The position numbers and the translations under genes are program-made. From contig OZ257260.1 in NCBI GenBank assembly GCA_965279735.1, positions 1,488,001-1,552,000 on the forward strand: a stretch of DNA of 64,000 bases. Reading direction: 5' to 3'. This document shows positions 19,265-27,994 of this stretch, piece by piece. Within the stretch, counting starts at the first letter, position 1. Each line of letters starts with the position of its first letter. This DNA comes from CAIUGU01 sp965279735. Lineage in GTDB: Bacteria > Pseudomonadota > Gammaproteobacteria > Steroidobacterales > Steroidobacteraceae. The notes beneath the pieces were generated by a model. The model had not been told where the DNA came from. It searched no databases and saw only the letters and a program-made list of their open reading frames with translations.

Positions 19265-20076
19265 TGATCCGATTCGCTGTGGGGTGCAGGCGTTTGCGGA
19301 AGATGTCGACGGCGACGCAGCTTGCGCCAGGCCCAGTAAAGGGGTGCCGACGCTGCATACAGACCGAAGAGACCGAACAAGGTTTCAGGCGGACGCAACG
19401 AGACCACGACGTAAGCGAGCGGAATGAGCGCGGCATAGGCCCACGGTACCCTGCCCTCCAGATTCAGTTCCTTGCCACTCCAGTACGAGAACTGGCTGAC
19501 CATCAGTGCGCCAATGATGACCGTCACCAGGAAGGCGAGGATCAGAGCCGGCAGCCCGGAGAGCCCGAAGTCGCTCGCCAGCCAGATGAAGCCTGCGACG
19601 GTGGCCGCGGCGGAAGGACTGGGCAGCCCTTCGAAATACTTCTTGTCCGTGCCCGTATCCGCTCTCGAGTTGAAGCGCGCGAGGCGCAGGGCGGCGGCCA
19701 CGGCGTAGAAGAATGTCGCCAGCCACCCGAGCCGCCCCCAGAGCCGGCCGTACTCATATATGCCTTCGATGCCCCATTGATACACGACGATCGCGGGAGC
19801 GACCCCGAAGGCAACCATGTCGGACAGGCTGTCGTACTGCTTGCCGAATTCGCTTTGCGTGTTGGTCCAGCGGGCGACGCGCCCGTCCAGCCCGTCGAAC
19901 AGCATGGCGACAAAGACCGCGACGCCGGCACGTCCGAAATTGCCGTCAATGGCGGCGACAATCGCATAGAAACCCGCAAAGAGCGTGCCGGTGGTCAGCA
20001 GGTTCGGGAGCAGGTAGACACCACGGCTGCGCCGGGTTTGCGGGGACTCATCGATGAGGGGAGTTTCTTGCGGCAT
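19261..20076 (-). CDS. pssA: CDP-diacylglycerol-serine O-phosphatidyltransferase
   Basis: Integral membrane enzyme making phosphatidylserine, the precursor of phosphatidylethanolamine. The CDP-alcohol phosphotransferase motif is visible as DGLDGRVARWTNTQSEFG, continuing to YDSLSDMVAFGVAP. It has several hydrophobic spans and a basic tail. I start at the ATG at 20076 (271 aa); the open frame reaches 20136 but adds unrelated residues. It is the first gene of pssA-udg-rimI and divergent from proS. Confidence 0.93.
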   Translation of the reverse strand: MPQETPLIDESPQTRRSRGVYLLPNLLTTGTLFAGFYAIVAAIDGNFGRAGVAVFVAMLFDGLDGRVARWTNTQSEFGKQYDSLSDMVAFGVAPAIVVYQWGIEGIYEYGRLWGRLGWLATFFYAVAAALRLARFNSRADTGTDKKYFEGLPSPSAAATVAGFIWLASDFGLSGLPALILAFLVTVIIGALMVSQFSYWSGKELNLEGRVPWAYAALIPLAYVVVSLRPPETLFGLFGLYAASAPLYWAWRKLRRRRHLPQTPAPHSESDH

Positions 20077-20211
20077 CGGGCATCTTAGGCTGGCAGCGCG
20101 GGACCGGACAACAGAAGACCTGCCGGGCGGCCACATTGCCCGGCACGCCGGGCACCTGAGGCACTATCATTGCCGTTTCGCTTCACACCTGCAGACCCGA
20201 ACGATATCACC

Positions 20212-21927
20212 ATGCGCGTTTCAGCCTATCCCATCGTCACCCTGCGTGACGTTCCCGCCGATGCGGAAGTCATCAGTCATCAACTCATGCTGCGTGCCGG
20301 CCTCATCCGCAAGCTCGCCGGAGGCCTGTATTCGTGGCTGCCGATGGGGCTCCGCGTGCTGCGCAAGGCAGAAAAGATCGTTCGCGAGGAGATGGACCGC
20401 GCGGGTGCGCTCGAACTGCTCATGCCCACCATCCAGCCTGCCGAACTGTGGCAGGAATCCGGTCGCTGGGAGCAGTACGGCCCGGAACTGCTGCGGATCA
20501 AGGATCGCCACGACCGCGTGTACTGCTACGGCCCCACGCACGAGGAAGTGATCACGGACATCGCCCGCAAGGAACTGCGCAGCTACAAGCAGCTGCCGGT
20601 CAATTTCTACCAGATCCAGATCAAGTTCCGCGACGAGATCCGGCCTCGCTTCGGTGTAATGCGGTCGCGCGAGTTCCTGATGAAGGACGCCTATTCCTTT
20701 CATCTCGATCCCGAGTCACTGGCCCAAGGCTACGACCGCATGTTCGATGCCTACTCGCGCATCTTCACGCGGATGCAGCTGCGGTTCCGGCCTGTCGATG
20801 CGGACACGGGCGCGATCGGGGGCAGCCGCTCCATGGAATTCCATGTGCTGGCGGATTCCGGCGAAGACGCCATCGCCTTCTCGGACGGCGACGACTATGC
20901 CGCCAATCTCGAAATGGCCATCGCCTTGCCGCCCGCTGCACCTAGAGCCGCGCCCGCGGCTGACATGACGACAGTGCATACGCCCGGAACAAAAACCATC
21001 GCTGAAGTCGCCGCGTTCCTCAAGGTGCCGGCCGACCATTGCCTCAAGACACTGTTGGTCGAAGGCACGGACGGCAGCGTCGTGGCGCTGGTCGTTCGCG
21101 GTGATCACGAACTGAACGCGATCAAAGCCCAGAAGCTGCCTGGCGTCGCGAGTCCACTGAAGCTCGCGTCAATGGCGCAGATTACCGAAGTCGCAGCGAG
21201 TGAAGCGGGCTTCATCGGCCCTGTCGGCTTGGGTGTCAAGGTGTACACCGATCATGCGGCTGCGGCTCTGGCCGATTTCGTCTGCGGTGCGAACAAGGCG
21301 GATCACCACCTCACCGGCGTCAACTGGGGTCGCGATCTGCCTGAGGCTGAAGGAGTCGATATCCGCAATGTCGTTGCCGGGGATCCGAGCCCCACGGGCA
21401 AGGGAACGCTCGGCATCGCCCGCGGAATCGAGGTGGGCCACATCTTCCAGCTCGGCCGGAAATACAGCGACGCCATGCAGGCCACCGTCCTCGATGAGCA
21501 GGGCAAGTCCGTCACGATGTACATGGGGTGTTATGGCATTGGCGTGACGCGGGTCGTGGCAGCGGCCATCGAACAGAATCACGATGAGCGCGGTATCGTC
21601 TGGCCGGAACCGTTGGCCCCTTTCCAGGTATCCCTCGTGCCCATCAATCTGCAACGTTCGGAGCGCGTTCGCGAAACGGCCGACAGGCTCTACAGCGAGC
21701 TGACGGCGGCCGGCATCGAAGTGATGTACGACGATCGTGATGCGCGGCCGGGCGTGAAGTTCGCGGACGATGAGCTGCTCGGCATTCCGCACCGGATCGT
21801 GGTCGGCGAGAAGTCGCTGGACCGTGGCGTACTGGAGTACCGGCATCGCAAGGCGTCAGCCAGCGAGGAATTCCCGGCGACGGATGCGCTCGGTTTCCTG
21901 CGCAGCCGGATGAATGCCTCGACCTGA
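20212..21927 (+). CDS. proS: Proline-tRNA ligase
   Basis: Class II aminoacyl-tRNA synthetase charging tRNA-Pro. It begins MRVSAYPIVTLRDVPADAEVISHQLMLRAG in the typical bacterial way. Motif 2 is visible around NFYQIQIKFRDEIRPRFGVMRSREF. A YbaK-like editing domain is inserted at about residues 240-390 (TIAEVAAFLKV, LVVRGDHELN). The C-terminal part includes GIGVTRVVAAAIEQ and the anticodon-binding domain. Its 571 aa equals the usual size. The frame is open 42 nt further upstream, but homology starts at this ATG. Confidence 0.96.
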   Translation: MRVSAYPIVTLRDVPADAEVISHQLMLRAGLIRKLAGGLYSWLPMGLRVLRKAEKIVREEMDRAGALELLMPTIQPAELWQESGRWEQYGPELLRIKDRHDRVYCYGPTHEEVITDIARKELRSYKQLPVNFYQIQIKFRDEIRPRFGVMRSREFLMKDAYSFHLDPESLAQGYDRMFDAYSRIFTRMQLRFRPVDADTGAIGGSRSMEFHVLADSGEDAIAFSDGDDYAANLEMAIALPPAAPRAAPAADMTTVHTPGTKTIAEVAAFLKVPADHCLKTLLVEGTDGSVVALVVRGDHELNAIKAQKLPGVASPLKLASMAQITEVAASEAGFIGPVGLGVKVYTDHAAAALADFVCGANKADHHLTGVNWGRDLPEAEGVDIRNVVAGDPSPTGKGTLGIARGIEVGHIFQLGRKYSDAMQATVLDEQGKSVTMYMGCYGIGVTRVVAAAIEQNHDERGIVWPEPLAPFQVSLVPINLQRSERVRETADRLYSELTAAGIEVMYDDRDARPGVKFADDELLGIPHRIVVGEKSLDRGVLEYRHRKASASEEFPATDALGFLRSRMNAST

Positions 21928-22513
21928 ACCCATGTCGCGAAGCTCACCCGTAGCGCTGTTGCTGATCATCGCGGGTGCGTTTGCAGCGCTGCTGCCTCAC
22001 GCCGCGCTGGCCGACAGGCAGGAGGATCCCCAACTCGGCAAGCTGCTGGAGCGGGCGCTGGCCGAACAGGAATGCTTCGACGACAAGTACGACCGACAGG
22101 TGTGGTTCACCGTCATGCAACCGCGGTTGCAGAAGCTCGTGAAGAATGTCGCCGAGCAGGAGGAGATCCTCCACCAGGTGCATTGCGAGGCCAAGCGGCT
22201 GGAGCTGCCACCGGGCTTGGTCATGGCGGTCATCGATGTCGAAAGCCGTTTCGATCGCTGGGCGGTGTCATCGGCCGGTGCGGTCGGACTCATGCAGATC
22301 ATGCCTTTCTGGCCGCGCCAGCTCGGCATGCGCAACGAACAGCTCGTTCGCATCCCGCAGAACATCCGCATGGGCTGCACGATCCTGAAGTTCTATCTGG
22401 ATCGCGAGAAAGGCGATTACACGAAGGCGCTCGCGCGCTACAACGGCAGCGTCGGCCGTCGCAACTACTCCGACATCGTCCTCACGCGCCTCGCGAACCG
22501 CTGGCAGTACTAG
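21914..22513 (+). CDS. Lytic transglycosylase (SLT domain), exported
   Basis: Periplasmic murein-cleaving enzyme of the SLT type, 199 aa. A signal peptide (VALLLIIAGAFAALLPHAALA) leads to an SLT domain: catalytic Glu in VMAVIDVESRFDRWAVSS, GLMQIMPFWPRQLG, and ARYNGS near the end. The gene overlaps the proS 3' end by 14 nt if the ATG at 21914 is used; the ATG at 21932 is an equally reasonable start and gives 193 aa. It converges with acylphosphatase, the stops overlapping by 4 nt. Confidence 0.88.
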   Translation: MPRPEPMSRSSPVALLLIIAGAFAALLPHAALADRQEDPQLGKLLERALAEQECFDDKYDRQVWFTVMQPRLQKLVKNVAEQEEILHQVHCEAKRLELPPGLVMAVIDVESRFDRWAVSSAGAVGLMQIMPFWPRQLGMRNEQLVRIPQNIRMGCTILKFYLDREKGDYTKALARYNGSVGRRNYSDIVLTRLANRWQY

Positions 22514-22791
22514 CGGGTTGCAAAGCCGTCCGCGACGGAACCGGTTTCCACCTCGCTGATTTCCACTGCATCAACGCGTGCCGACGGCGGTCCGTGCCAG
22601 AGCCAGTCGATCAGCTTCTGAACATTCTGCGCAGATCCTGCGACAAGCACCTCGACCCTGCCATCGGCAAGATTACGGGCATAGCCGTTGAGTTTGAGCG
22701 AACGGGCGTGATCGCGAGTGCTCGCCCGGTAGTACACGCCCTGCACTCGCCCGCTGACCAGGCAGCGCCGGGCAATCACGGGTTCGTTCAA
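22510..22791 (-). CDS. acyP: Acylphosphatase
   Basis: 93-aa enzyme that hydrolyses acyl phosphates. It has the full signature: CLVSGRVQGVYYRASTRDHA with the catalytic Arg in VQGVYYR, then LNGYARNLADGRVEVLVAGS with the catalytic Asn. The ATG overlaps the stop of the upstream DUF4398 gene (ATGA), so the two are probably one operon. Confidence 0.94.
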   Translation of the reverse strand: MNEPVIARRCLVSGRVQGVYYRASTRDHARSLKLNGYARNLADGRVEVLVAGSAQNVQKLIDWLWHGPPSARVDAVEISEVETGSVADGFATR

Positions 22792-23114
22792 GGAGCGGGA
22801 CGTCCCGCAGACTGGGCTGTTTGCAGGGCCGCGGTTGCGATCCGACGTGCTTCACTCGCTTCATCGCGGGCCTGGCGATAGAGCCGTTTCTGCATGCTGG
22901 CTTCGGCGCGCCCGAGATAGTCCTGCGCCTTCTCGATCTCGCCGGGCGCAGCGCGGGCGGCGCCCGCTTCCTGGGCGGCGCGGATGGCTTGCCGGGCATT
23001 GCTCATCTCCTGCACCGGAATGCCCGCGCAGGCGGCTATGCCGAAGACAAGGAAGAGCGCCAGCACGGCGGTGGAGAAGCGGCGTTGGACGGACTCGGTC
23101 ATCATTGCAAGCAT
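22788..23114 (-). CDS. DUF4398 family lipoprotein
   Basis: Short lipoprotein with signal peptide LALFLVFGIAAC and the lipobox Cys in GIAAC. The mature part is an Ala/Arg/Glu-rich helical domain (QEMSNARQAIRAAQEAGAARA, ARDEASEARRIA) of DUF4398 type, often found near OmpA-like envelope proteins. I start at the ATG at 23114 with GGAAT just upstream; the frame is open to 23150, but those residues come from the repeat element that ends at 23127. The 5' region of this gene is therefore replaced by the element. Confidence 0.75.
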   Translation of the reverse strand: MLAMMTESVQRRFSTAVLALFLVFGIAACAGIPVQEMSNARQAIRAAQEAGAARAAPGEIEKAQDYLGRAEASMQKRLYRQARDEASEARRIATAALQTAQSAGRPAP

Positions 23115-23126
23115 TGATTCCGCTAG

Positions 23127-23428
23127 GGAACCTCTGATTAACCTATACACGCTCGCGTTGTGTCTCTAATCGCTTGATGCGAGGCGCAGTCCGCAGGCCA
23201 TATGCCCCACATTTATGAACATGGGGACAAGGGCTGTAACGACGCAGCGGGCGATTAGAGGCGCAACCCATAAAATGATGAATCTATTCGCTAATCGGGA
23301 CGGGATCCATTTCGTGCATGGCGGTGTTGCTCCTCCCTTGAGTACATTGGGTACACAGCGGTCGTCGCGCCTAACCCTGCACGAAATGGCTCGCCGTCGC
23401 GAGTGCGTATAGGTTAATCAGAGGTTCC
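23127..23428. mobile_element. MITE-like element with 31-bp terminal inverted repeats
   Basis: A 302-bp non-coding element bounded by inverted repeats 23127-23157 and 23398-23428 (GGAACCTCTGATTAACCTAT... , 29 of 31 matches). Inside are a 10-bp inverted repeat (23164-23173 with 23251-23260), a small hairpin at 23204-23226, and a perfect 12-bp inverted repeat (CCATTTCGTGCA, 23307-23318 with 23378-23389). There is no transposase gene. Flanks read CTAG on the left and TTAA on the right, so a clean target duplication is not visible. It ends 12 nt before the DUF4398 start. Confidence 0.75.
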
Positions 23429-23540
23429 TTAAATTTTCCGCTTTGGATTCTTGAGCGACGCTAGCAACGGACTGCCGCCCGGTCAAGCATTGGCTGCAAC
23501 GGCTCACACATCCCACCGGAGCGCTGCCATCCGCCTGCCT

Positions 23541-23546
23541 TACACT
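23541..23546 (+). promoter_or_regulatory. Possible -10 element of wrbA
   Basis: TACACT lies 28 nt before the wrbA ATG, in the only stretch of plausible promoter between the repeat element and the gene. No clear -35 is seen. Confidence 0.3.
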
Positions 23547-23574
23547 GTGCGCCAATCACGCTTGGGGAAACTGC

Positions 23575-24177
23575 ATGACCGAGATTCTTGTCCTCTACTA
23601 CTCCCGGAAAGGCAGCACCGCCGAACTTGCCCGCCAAGTCGCCCGGGGCGTCGATGGAGTGGCCGGCGCCCGCGCCTGTTTACGAACAGTGCCGCCCGTT
23701 GCAACCGTCGTCAGCGCACCGGAACCTGCGGTACCCGAAAGCGGTCCGCCCTACGCGACGCTCGAGGATCTGAAGGAATGCGACGGCCTGATCCTCGGCA
23801 GCCCTACCCGCTTCGGCAACATGGCGGCCCCGCTGAAGCATTTTCTGGATGGCACCAGCACGTTGTGGCTGAGCGGCGGCCTCGCGGATAAACCTGCTGC
23901 GGTCTTTACCTCCACCCAGACCATGCACGGGGGGCAGGAGACGACCCTGCTCAGCATGATGCTGCCTTTACTCCATCACGGCATGGTGCTGGTGGGCCTG
24001 CCATACACCGAGGCCGCACTGACCCGGACGTCCGGCGGCGGCTCTCCGTATGGCGCGAGTCATGTTGCCGGCGCTGCTCCACAGGGCCAGCTGACCGACG
24101 ATGAGCGCCTGCTCGCGCAGTTGCTCGGAAAGCGAGTAGCCGCGCTGGCGGTCCAGCTGAAAGCTTCCAGACCGTGA
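23575..24177 (+). CDS. wrbA: NAD(P)H:quinone oxidoreductase WrbA
   Basis: Flavodoxin-fold FMN enzyme that reduces quinones by two electrons, thought to limit oxidative stress. It starts ILVLYYSRKGSTAELARQVARG (phosphate-binding loop) and has the WrbA blocks DGLILGSPTRFGNMAAPLKHFLD, FTSTQTMHGGQETTLLSM and GGGSPYGASHVAG. The length of 200 aa is normal. The stop overlaps the start of the DUF2069 gene. Confidence 0.94.
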   Translation: MTEILVLYYSRKGSTAELARQVARGVDGVAGARACLRTVPPVATVVSAPEPAVPESGPPYATLEDLKECDGLILGSPTRFGNMAAPLKHFLDGTSTLWLSGGLADKPAAVFTSTQTMHGGQETTLLSMMLPLLHHGMVLVGLPYTEAALTRTSGGGSPYGASHVAGAAPQGQLTDDERLLAQLLGKRVAALAVQLKASRP

Positions 24178-24527
24178 GTCCCGGGTCACTCGCTGCCCAT
24201 CGCTGGGTGCTCATCACCCACGGATCGCTGGTGCTGCTCGTCTTCCTCTGGCAGCTGACGACGCGCGCTGCGCCTGCATCCGTGGGGTTCGCGCTGCTTG
24301 CGGTGCTGGTCTTGCTGCTGCCCTGGCCGGGTCTGCTTCGCGGCAAGCGTTACACCCATGCGTGGAGCACGCTCTGTGTCATGCCTTACCTGGTGCTCGG
24401 GAGCGTGGAAGCGATTGCGAATCCGGGGCAGCGATTCTGGTCGGGTGCGTGCGTCTTGCTGGCGCTGGTCTTCTTCGCCGCGCTGATCCACTACCTGCGT
24501 GTTACCCGGCCGGCTCCTGGCGCTTGA
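24174..24527 (+). CDS. DUF2069 family membrane protein
   Basis: 117-aa protein with four hydrophobic spans, matching DUF2069 (LLLPWPGLLRGKRYTHAWST, MPYLVLGSVEAIANPGQRFW). The function is unknown. The GTG start overlaps the wrbA stop (GTGA), so wrbA and this gene are coupled, a pairing common in gammaproteobacteria. Its 3' end overlaps hda tail to tail by 26 nt. Confidence 0.87.
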   Translation: MSPGSLAAHRWVLITHGSLVLLVFLWQLTTRAAPASVGFALLAVLVLLLPWPGLLRGKRYTHAWSTLCVMPYLVLGSVEAIANPGQRFWSGACVLLALVFFAALIHYLRVTRPAPGA

Positions 24528-25221
24528 GGATGGCGCTGACGAACGGCACCGACAGCCGGCGCTGGGCCACGAGTGAAGCTTCATCGAGCGTATCGAGGAA
24601 AGCGCACAGCGAGTGCATGTCCCGTGGCAGCCGCACCAGCAGGTAACGCGCCGTCTCATCCGGCAGCTCCAGGCCCCGTTGTGAGGCGCGCAGCTTGAGA
24701 GCCGCAATCTGCTCGGCCTCATCGAGCGGCTGCAGTTTCAGCACCAGTCCGCCTCCGAACCGTGACGCCAGGTCACGCAGTTTGAACCCGGCACCGGCCG
24801 GCGCCGACAGGGCCGTGACGACCAGTCGCCCGCCCGCATCCTCCAGCTCGGTGTAGAGGGCGAAGATCGCCCGCTCCCAGGCGCCCGCTCCCGCCACTGC
24901 CGCGACATCGTCGAGACACACCCACGTGAGGCGACCGCAACCACTCAGTACCTCGGGCCCCATCTCCAGGATTTTTCCCAAGGGAAAGTAGGCTGCGGGC
25001 TGCTGGTGTTCGCCCGCCCGGGCGCATAGCGCCTGCAACAGATGCGTCTTGCCACTGCCCGCCGGCCCATGCAGCCACACGACGGGACGATGGGATTCGG
25101 GGCGCAGCGAGAGCAGGCTTTCAACCACGCCCTGGTTGCGCCCTGCGAGATAGCTCGCAAAGACGGAGCTGTCGCGCAATCTCACGCCCAGAGGCAGTTG
25201 TTGTGGTGCGCCGGGCATCAT
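24502..25221 (-). CDS. hda: DnaA regulatory inactivator Hda
   Basis: DnaA-like AAA+ protein that, with the sliding clamp, stimulates ATP hydrolysis by DnaA and so prevents re-initiation. It starts MMPGAPQQLPLGVRL, a clamp-binding QLPL motif. Walker A is GPAGSGKTH, with VCLDDV as Walker B. The size of 239 aa fits. The ATG at 25221 overlaps the stop of the phosphatidyltransferase gene (ATGA); the longer open frame to 25911 runs through that gene and is not real coding. Confidence 0.9.
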   Translation of the reverse strand: MMPGAPQQLPLGVRLRDSSVFASYLAGRNQGVVESLLSLRPESHRPVVWLHGPAGSGKTHLLQALCARAGEHQQPAAYFPLGKILEMGPEVLSGCGRLTWVCLDDVAAVAGAGAWERAIFALYTELEDAGGRLVVTALSAPAGAGFKLRDLASRFGGGLVLKLQPLDEAEQIAALKLRASQRGLELPDETARYLLVRLPRDMHSLCAFLDTLDEASLVAQRRLSVPFVSAILKRQEPAG

Positions 25222-25781
25222 CGCCCCGCTGGTTGACGCAGCAGAGCCGCTGCCTTCGCTCCATAGCGCAGGACGTAGTCGAGCCCGCTGACTACGGTTG
25301 TCACCATGACCAACGCACCTGACGCGGTGATGAGCGCACGTGGCACCGCCATGCTCGCCTCGGCGGCAATCACGGCCAGCACGAACAGGATCTGGCACAG
25401 CGTGTTCAGCTTGCTGACCGGGGTGGGATGCCCACCCAGCGTTCCGAAACGCAGCTTGAACAGCAGCGCCCCGACGCCGATCACCACGTCGCGTCCGACC
25501 ACCAGCACCGTCAGCCAGACCGGTACGAGAGCAAGCACGCTCAAGGTGATGAACACGACGACGAGCAGGAGTTTGTCGGCGACCGGATCGATCAGCCTGC
25601 CAAATTCGGAGGTCCAGCCGAACTGCTTGGCAAGCAAGCCATCTGCCGCATCGGTTGCGGCTGCCACGCCGAACACCAGCAAGGTCAGTGGATAATCGCC
25701 CCGGACCAGGAGCCAGACGAGAGGAACGATCAGCACAATGCGCAGCAGCGTCAGCGCATTGGGGAGGAAGCTCAGGCTCAA
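25218..25781 (-). CDS. CDP-alcohol phosphatidyltransferase (PgsA-like)
   Basis: 187-aa membrane protein with the CDP-alcohol phosphotransferase motif DAADGLLAKQFGWTSEFGRL, continuing to DPVADK. It starts FLPNALTLLRIVLIVPLVWLL, as in PgsA-type glycerol-3-phosphate phosphatidyltransferases. Acidic phospholipid or cardiolipin synthesis is the likely role, but alcohol specificity cannot be read from the sequence. It lies in a DUF2066-this gene-hda run with tight spacing (9 nt, then overlap), as in Xanthomonas-type genomes. Confidence 0.85.
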   Translation of the reverse strand: MSLSFLPNALTLLRIVLIVPLVWLLVRGDYPLTLLVFGVAAATDAADGLLAKQFGWTSEFGRLIDPVADKLLLVVVFITLSVLALVPVWLTVLVVGRDVVIGVGALLFKLRFGTLGGHPTPVSKLNTLCQILFVLAVIAAEASMAVPRALITASGALVMVTTVVSGLDYVLRYGAKAAALLRQPAGR

Positions 25782-25789
25782 GATGGAGC

Positions 25790-26842
25790 TCAGGGCAGTC
25801 CGGAGGGCTGATAGCGCAGCGCGACCTGACCGGGGGCCATGCTTTCGCCGGAATCGGGAACCAGACGCTGGCCCAAGCGGATGGCACGCAGGAGCAGATT
25901 GGCATCGCCACGGACCTGCAACCGGAACCGTACGCTGTCGCCGCTGATGTGGTCGACGGCGGCCGAGCGGACGAGCGTCAGTCCTTCGAGGTAGTTCAGG
26001 GTTTCGGCGTAGGCCTTGAGATCATTGATCGCTGCCACGTCGACGACGATTTCCTGGACCGCCCCTGCGGCCGCAGCGAACAGGTTCGAGAGCTGGTCAG
26101 CCGCGAAGTGCACGCCTTCGGGCAGCGAACCCGTCGTGTCGGCGGTGGATTCGCCAAAGTGCAGACTCCAGCGGACGTTGAGTTCATTGCCGGCACCCCG
26201 GCGGGCTCGGCCAACCAGGACACCATCGGCGCGATAGCGGGAGGCCAGCGTCGCGATGCGGGCTCCCTGCTGGCTCTCGTTCCCGAGTGCACCCGCGAGC
26301 ATGCGGTCTTCCATGTCCATCACCGGCCAGACCAGCGGCAAGCCCCGCAGATCCGCGACCTGCTGGAGAATGCGGCTTTCGGGCAGGGCGGCATCCAGCC
26401 CGACCCAGGTCTGCTGGCCATTGGCATCTTCGATCGCCAGCCAGACCAGCGTCACTGGCCGCTCGCTGCCCCAGACCGGCAAATTGTTCTGCGCCAGCAC
26501 GCGGTCGATCGACTCATGATCGAAACCCACCTGCAGGGTACCGTCGGGATTGTCGCCAAAGCGTTGCACGTAACGCCGCGCATCGGACAGTGTCGCCTGA
26601 CTAAGATGCTCTCCTGCATCGCGTCGGCCGCTCGCCCGGACCGCCACGGCGCGCAAGGCGGCCGAGAATGAGGCATTCCGCGCCGCATCACCGTTTCCCG
26701 CTGCCGGCACCGATGCTTCATACAGGTTAGGCACCACGACCGCGGCGCTGGCCGGGATGCCAGACGCAAGCACGCCCAGGCACAGCGCCACCCTGGCCAT
26801 GAGCAGACGCGCGGAGCAGGACATTGCAGGCGGCAGGGTCAT
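25790..26842 (-). CDS. DUF2066 family exported protein
   Basis: About 350 aa. It has a signal peptide (LLMARVALCLGVLASGIPASA) and the DUF2066 core: VVPNLYEASVPAAGNG, SGRRDAGEHLSQA, ERPVTLVWLAIEDANGQQ, and a tail ending in VALRYQPSGLP. The function is unknown. The start is uncertain: ATGs at 26842 and 26824 both precede a good signal peptide. Divergent from purM; likely first gene of the run with the phosphatidyltransferase and hda. Confidence 0.82.
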   Translation of the reverse strand: MTLPPAMSCSARLLMARVALCLGVLASGIPASAAVVVPNLYEASVPAAGNGDAARNASFSAALRAVAVRASGRRDAGEHLSQATLSDARRYVQRFGDNPDGTLQVGFDHESIDRVLAQNNLPVWGSERPVTLVWLAIEDANGQQTWVGLDAALPESRILQQVADLRGLPLVWPVMDMEDRMLAGALGNESQQGARIATLASRYRADGVLVGRARRGAGNELNVRWSLHFGESTADTTGSLPEGVHFAADQLSNLFAAAAGAVQEIVVDVAAINDLKAYAETLNYLEGLTLVRSAAVDHISGDSVRFRLQVRGDANLLLRAIRLGQRLVPDSGESMAPGQVALRYQPSGLP

Positions 26843-26901
26843 GTTTTCGAGGACACCGGGCGGGTAATTGACGAGAATGGGGTCGAGCAGACGAGGCTGT
26901 G

Positions 26902-26907
26902 TAAAAT
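26902..26907 (+). promoter_or_regulatory. Probable -10 element of purM
   Basis: TAAAAT, in the context CTGTGTAAAATACC, lies 51 nt before the purM ATG in the short gap to the divergent DUF2066 gene. The TGTG just before it may act as an extended -10. No good -35 is seen. Confidence 0.35.
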
Positions 26908-26958
26908 ACCACACGACCTTCCCCAAGACCCTTGGATCTCCCGCAGACGCAGGCTCCC

Positions 26959-27990
26959 ATGACCTCCTCTTCCCTGACCTATCGTGACGCCGGCGTTGAC
27001 ATCGATGCGGGCGACGAACTCGTTGAGCGCATCAAACCCCTCGTCAAGCGCTCTATGCGCCCGGAAGTGCTGGCGGGTCTGGGTGGCTTTGGAGCCCTCT
27101 TCGAAATTCCGGTCGATCGTTTTCGCCGGCCTGTGCTCGTCTCGGGTACCGACGGCGTGGGAACGAAGCTGCGGCTCGCCATTGAAACCGGACGGCACGA
27201 TTCCATCGGGATCGATCTCGTCGCGATGTGCGCGAACGACGTCGTCGTCCAGGGCGCCGAGCCCCTGTACTTCCTCGACTACTACGCAACCGGGAAACTC
27301 GAGGTGAATGCCGCCGAAGCGGTCATCAAGGGAATCGTCGAAGGCTGCGTGCAGGCAGGCGCAGCGCTGATCGGCGGCGAGACAGCCGAAATGCCCGGCA
27401 TGTATGCAGCGGGTGACTACGATCTCGCCGGCTTCTGCGTCGGCATCGTGGAGAAGGACGCCATCATCGACGGCAGCCGGACGCGCCCGGGCGATGCGAT
27501 CATCGGCCTTGCCTCTTCCGGCCCGCATTCGAATGGCTACTCGCTGATCCGCAAGCTCGTGCAGGTGACGAAAAGCACGCCGGAGACGCGCCTCGGCGCC
27601 GGACTTCTGTACGACGCGCTGCTGCAGCCCACCCGCATCTACGTCAAGTCGCTTCTCGCGCTGTTCAGAGCGGTACCGGTCCACGGACTCGCGCACATTA
27701 CGGGCGGCGGCATCACCGGCAACGTGCCGCGTGTCATTCCCGACGGCCTCGAAGCCCTGATCGGTGCGCAGGCCTGGCAACGCGCTCCTGTTTTCGAGTG
27801 GTTGCAGCGCGCAGGAAATATCTCCGCGGAGGAGATGTTCCGCACGTTCAACTGCGGCATCGGCATGACTGTCACCGTGGCAGCGGAACATGTCGAGGCG
27901 GCCCTTGCGAGTCTGCGTGCGAGTGGCGAAACGGCTTTCGTCGTCGGCGAGATCCGTCGGGGTACGAACGGCGTCGTGATCCATCCGTGA
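26959..27990 (+). CDS. purM: Phosphoribosylformylglycinamidine cyclo-ligase
   Basis: AIR synthetase, fifth step of purine synthesis. Typical blocks: SLTYRDAGVDIDAGDELVERI at the N-terminus, GTDGVGTKLRLAIETGRHDSIG, MCANDVVVQGAEPLYFLDYYA, GGETAEMPGMYAAGDYDLAG and GLASSGPHSNGYSLIR. The ATG at 26959 gives 343 aa; an in-frame start 27 nt upstream is less likely. It is followed by purN after 4 nt. Confidence 0.97.
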   Translation: MTSSSLTYRDAGVDIDAGDELVERIKPLVKRSMRPEVLAGLGGFGALFEIPVDRFRRPVLVSGTDGVGTKLRLAIETGRHDSIGIDLVAMCANDVVVQGAEPLYFLDYYATGKLEVNAAEAVIKGIVEGCVQAGAALIGGETAEMPGMYAAGDYDLAGFCVGIVEKDAIIDGSRTRPGDAIIGLASSGPHSNGYSLIRKLVQVTKSTPETRLGAGLLYDALLQPTRIYVKSLLALFRAVPVHGLAHITGGGITGNVPRVIPDGLEALIGAQAWQRAPVFEWLQRAGNISAEEMFRTFNCGIGMTVTVAAEHVEAALASLRASGETAFVVGEIRRGTNGVVIHP

Positions 27991-27994
27991 CAGC

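Noticed and set aside
25222..25911. Long upstream extension of hda
   Set aside because: Runs through the phosphatidyltransferase gene in another frame; the ATGA junction at 25221 gives the real start.
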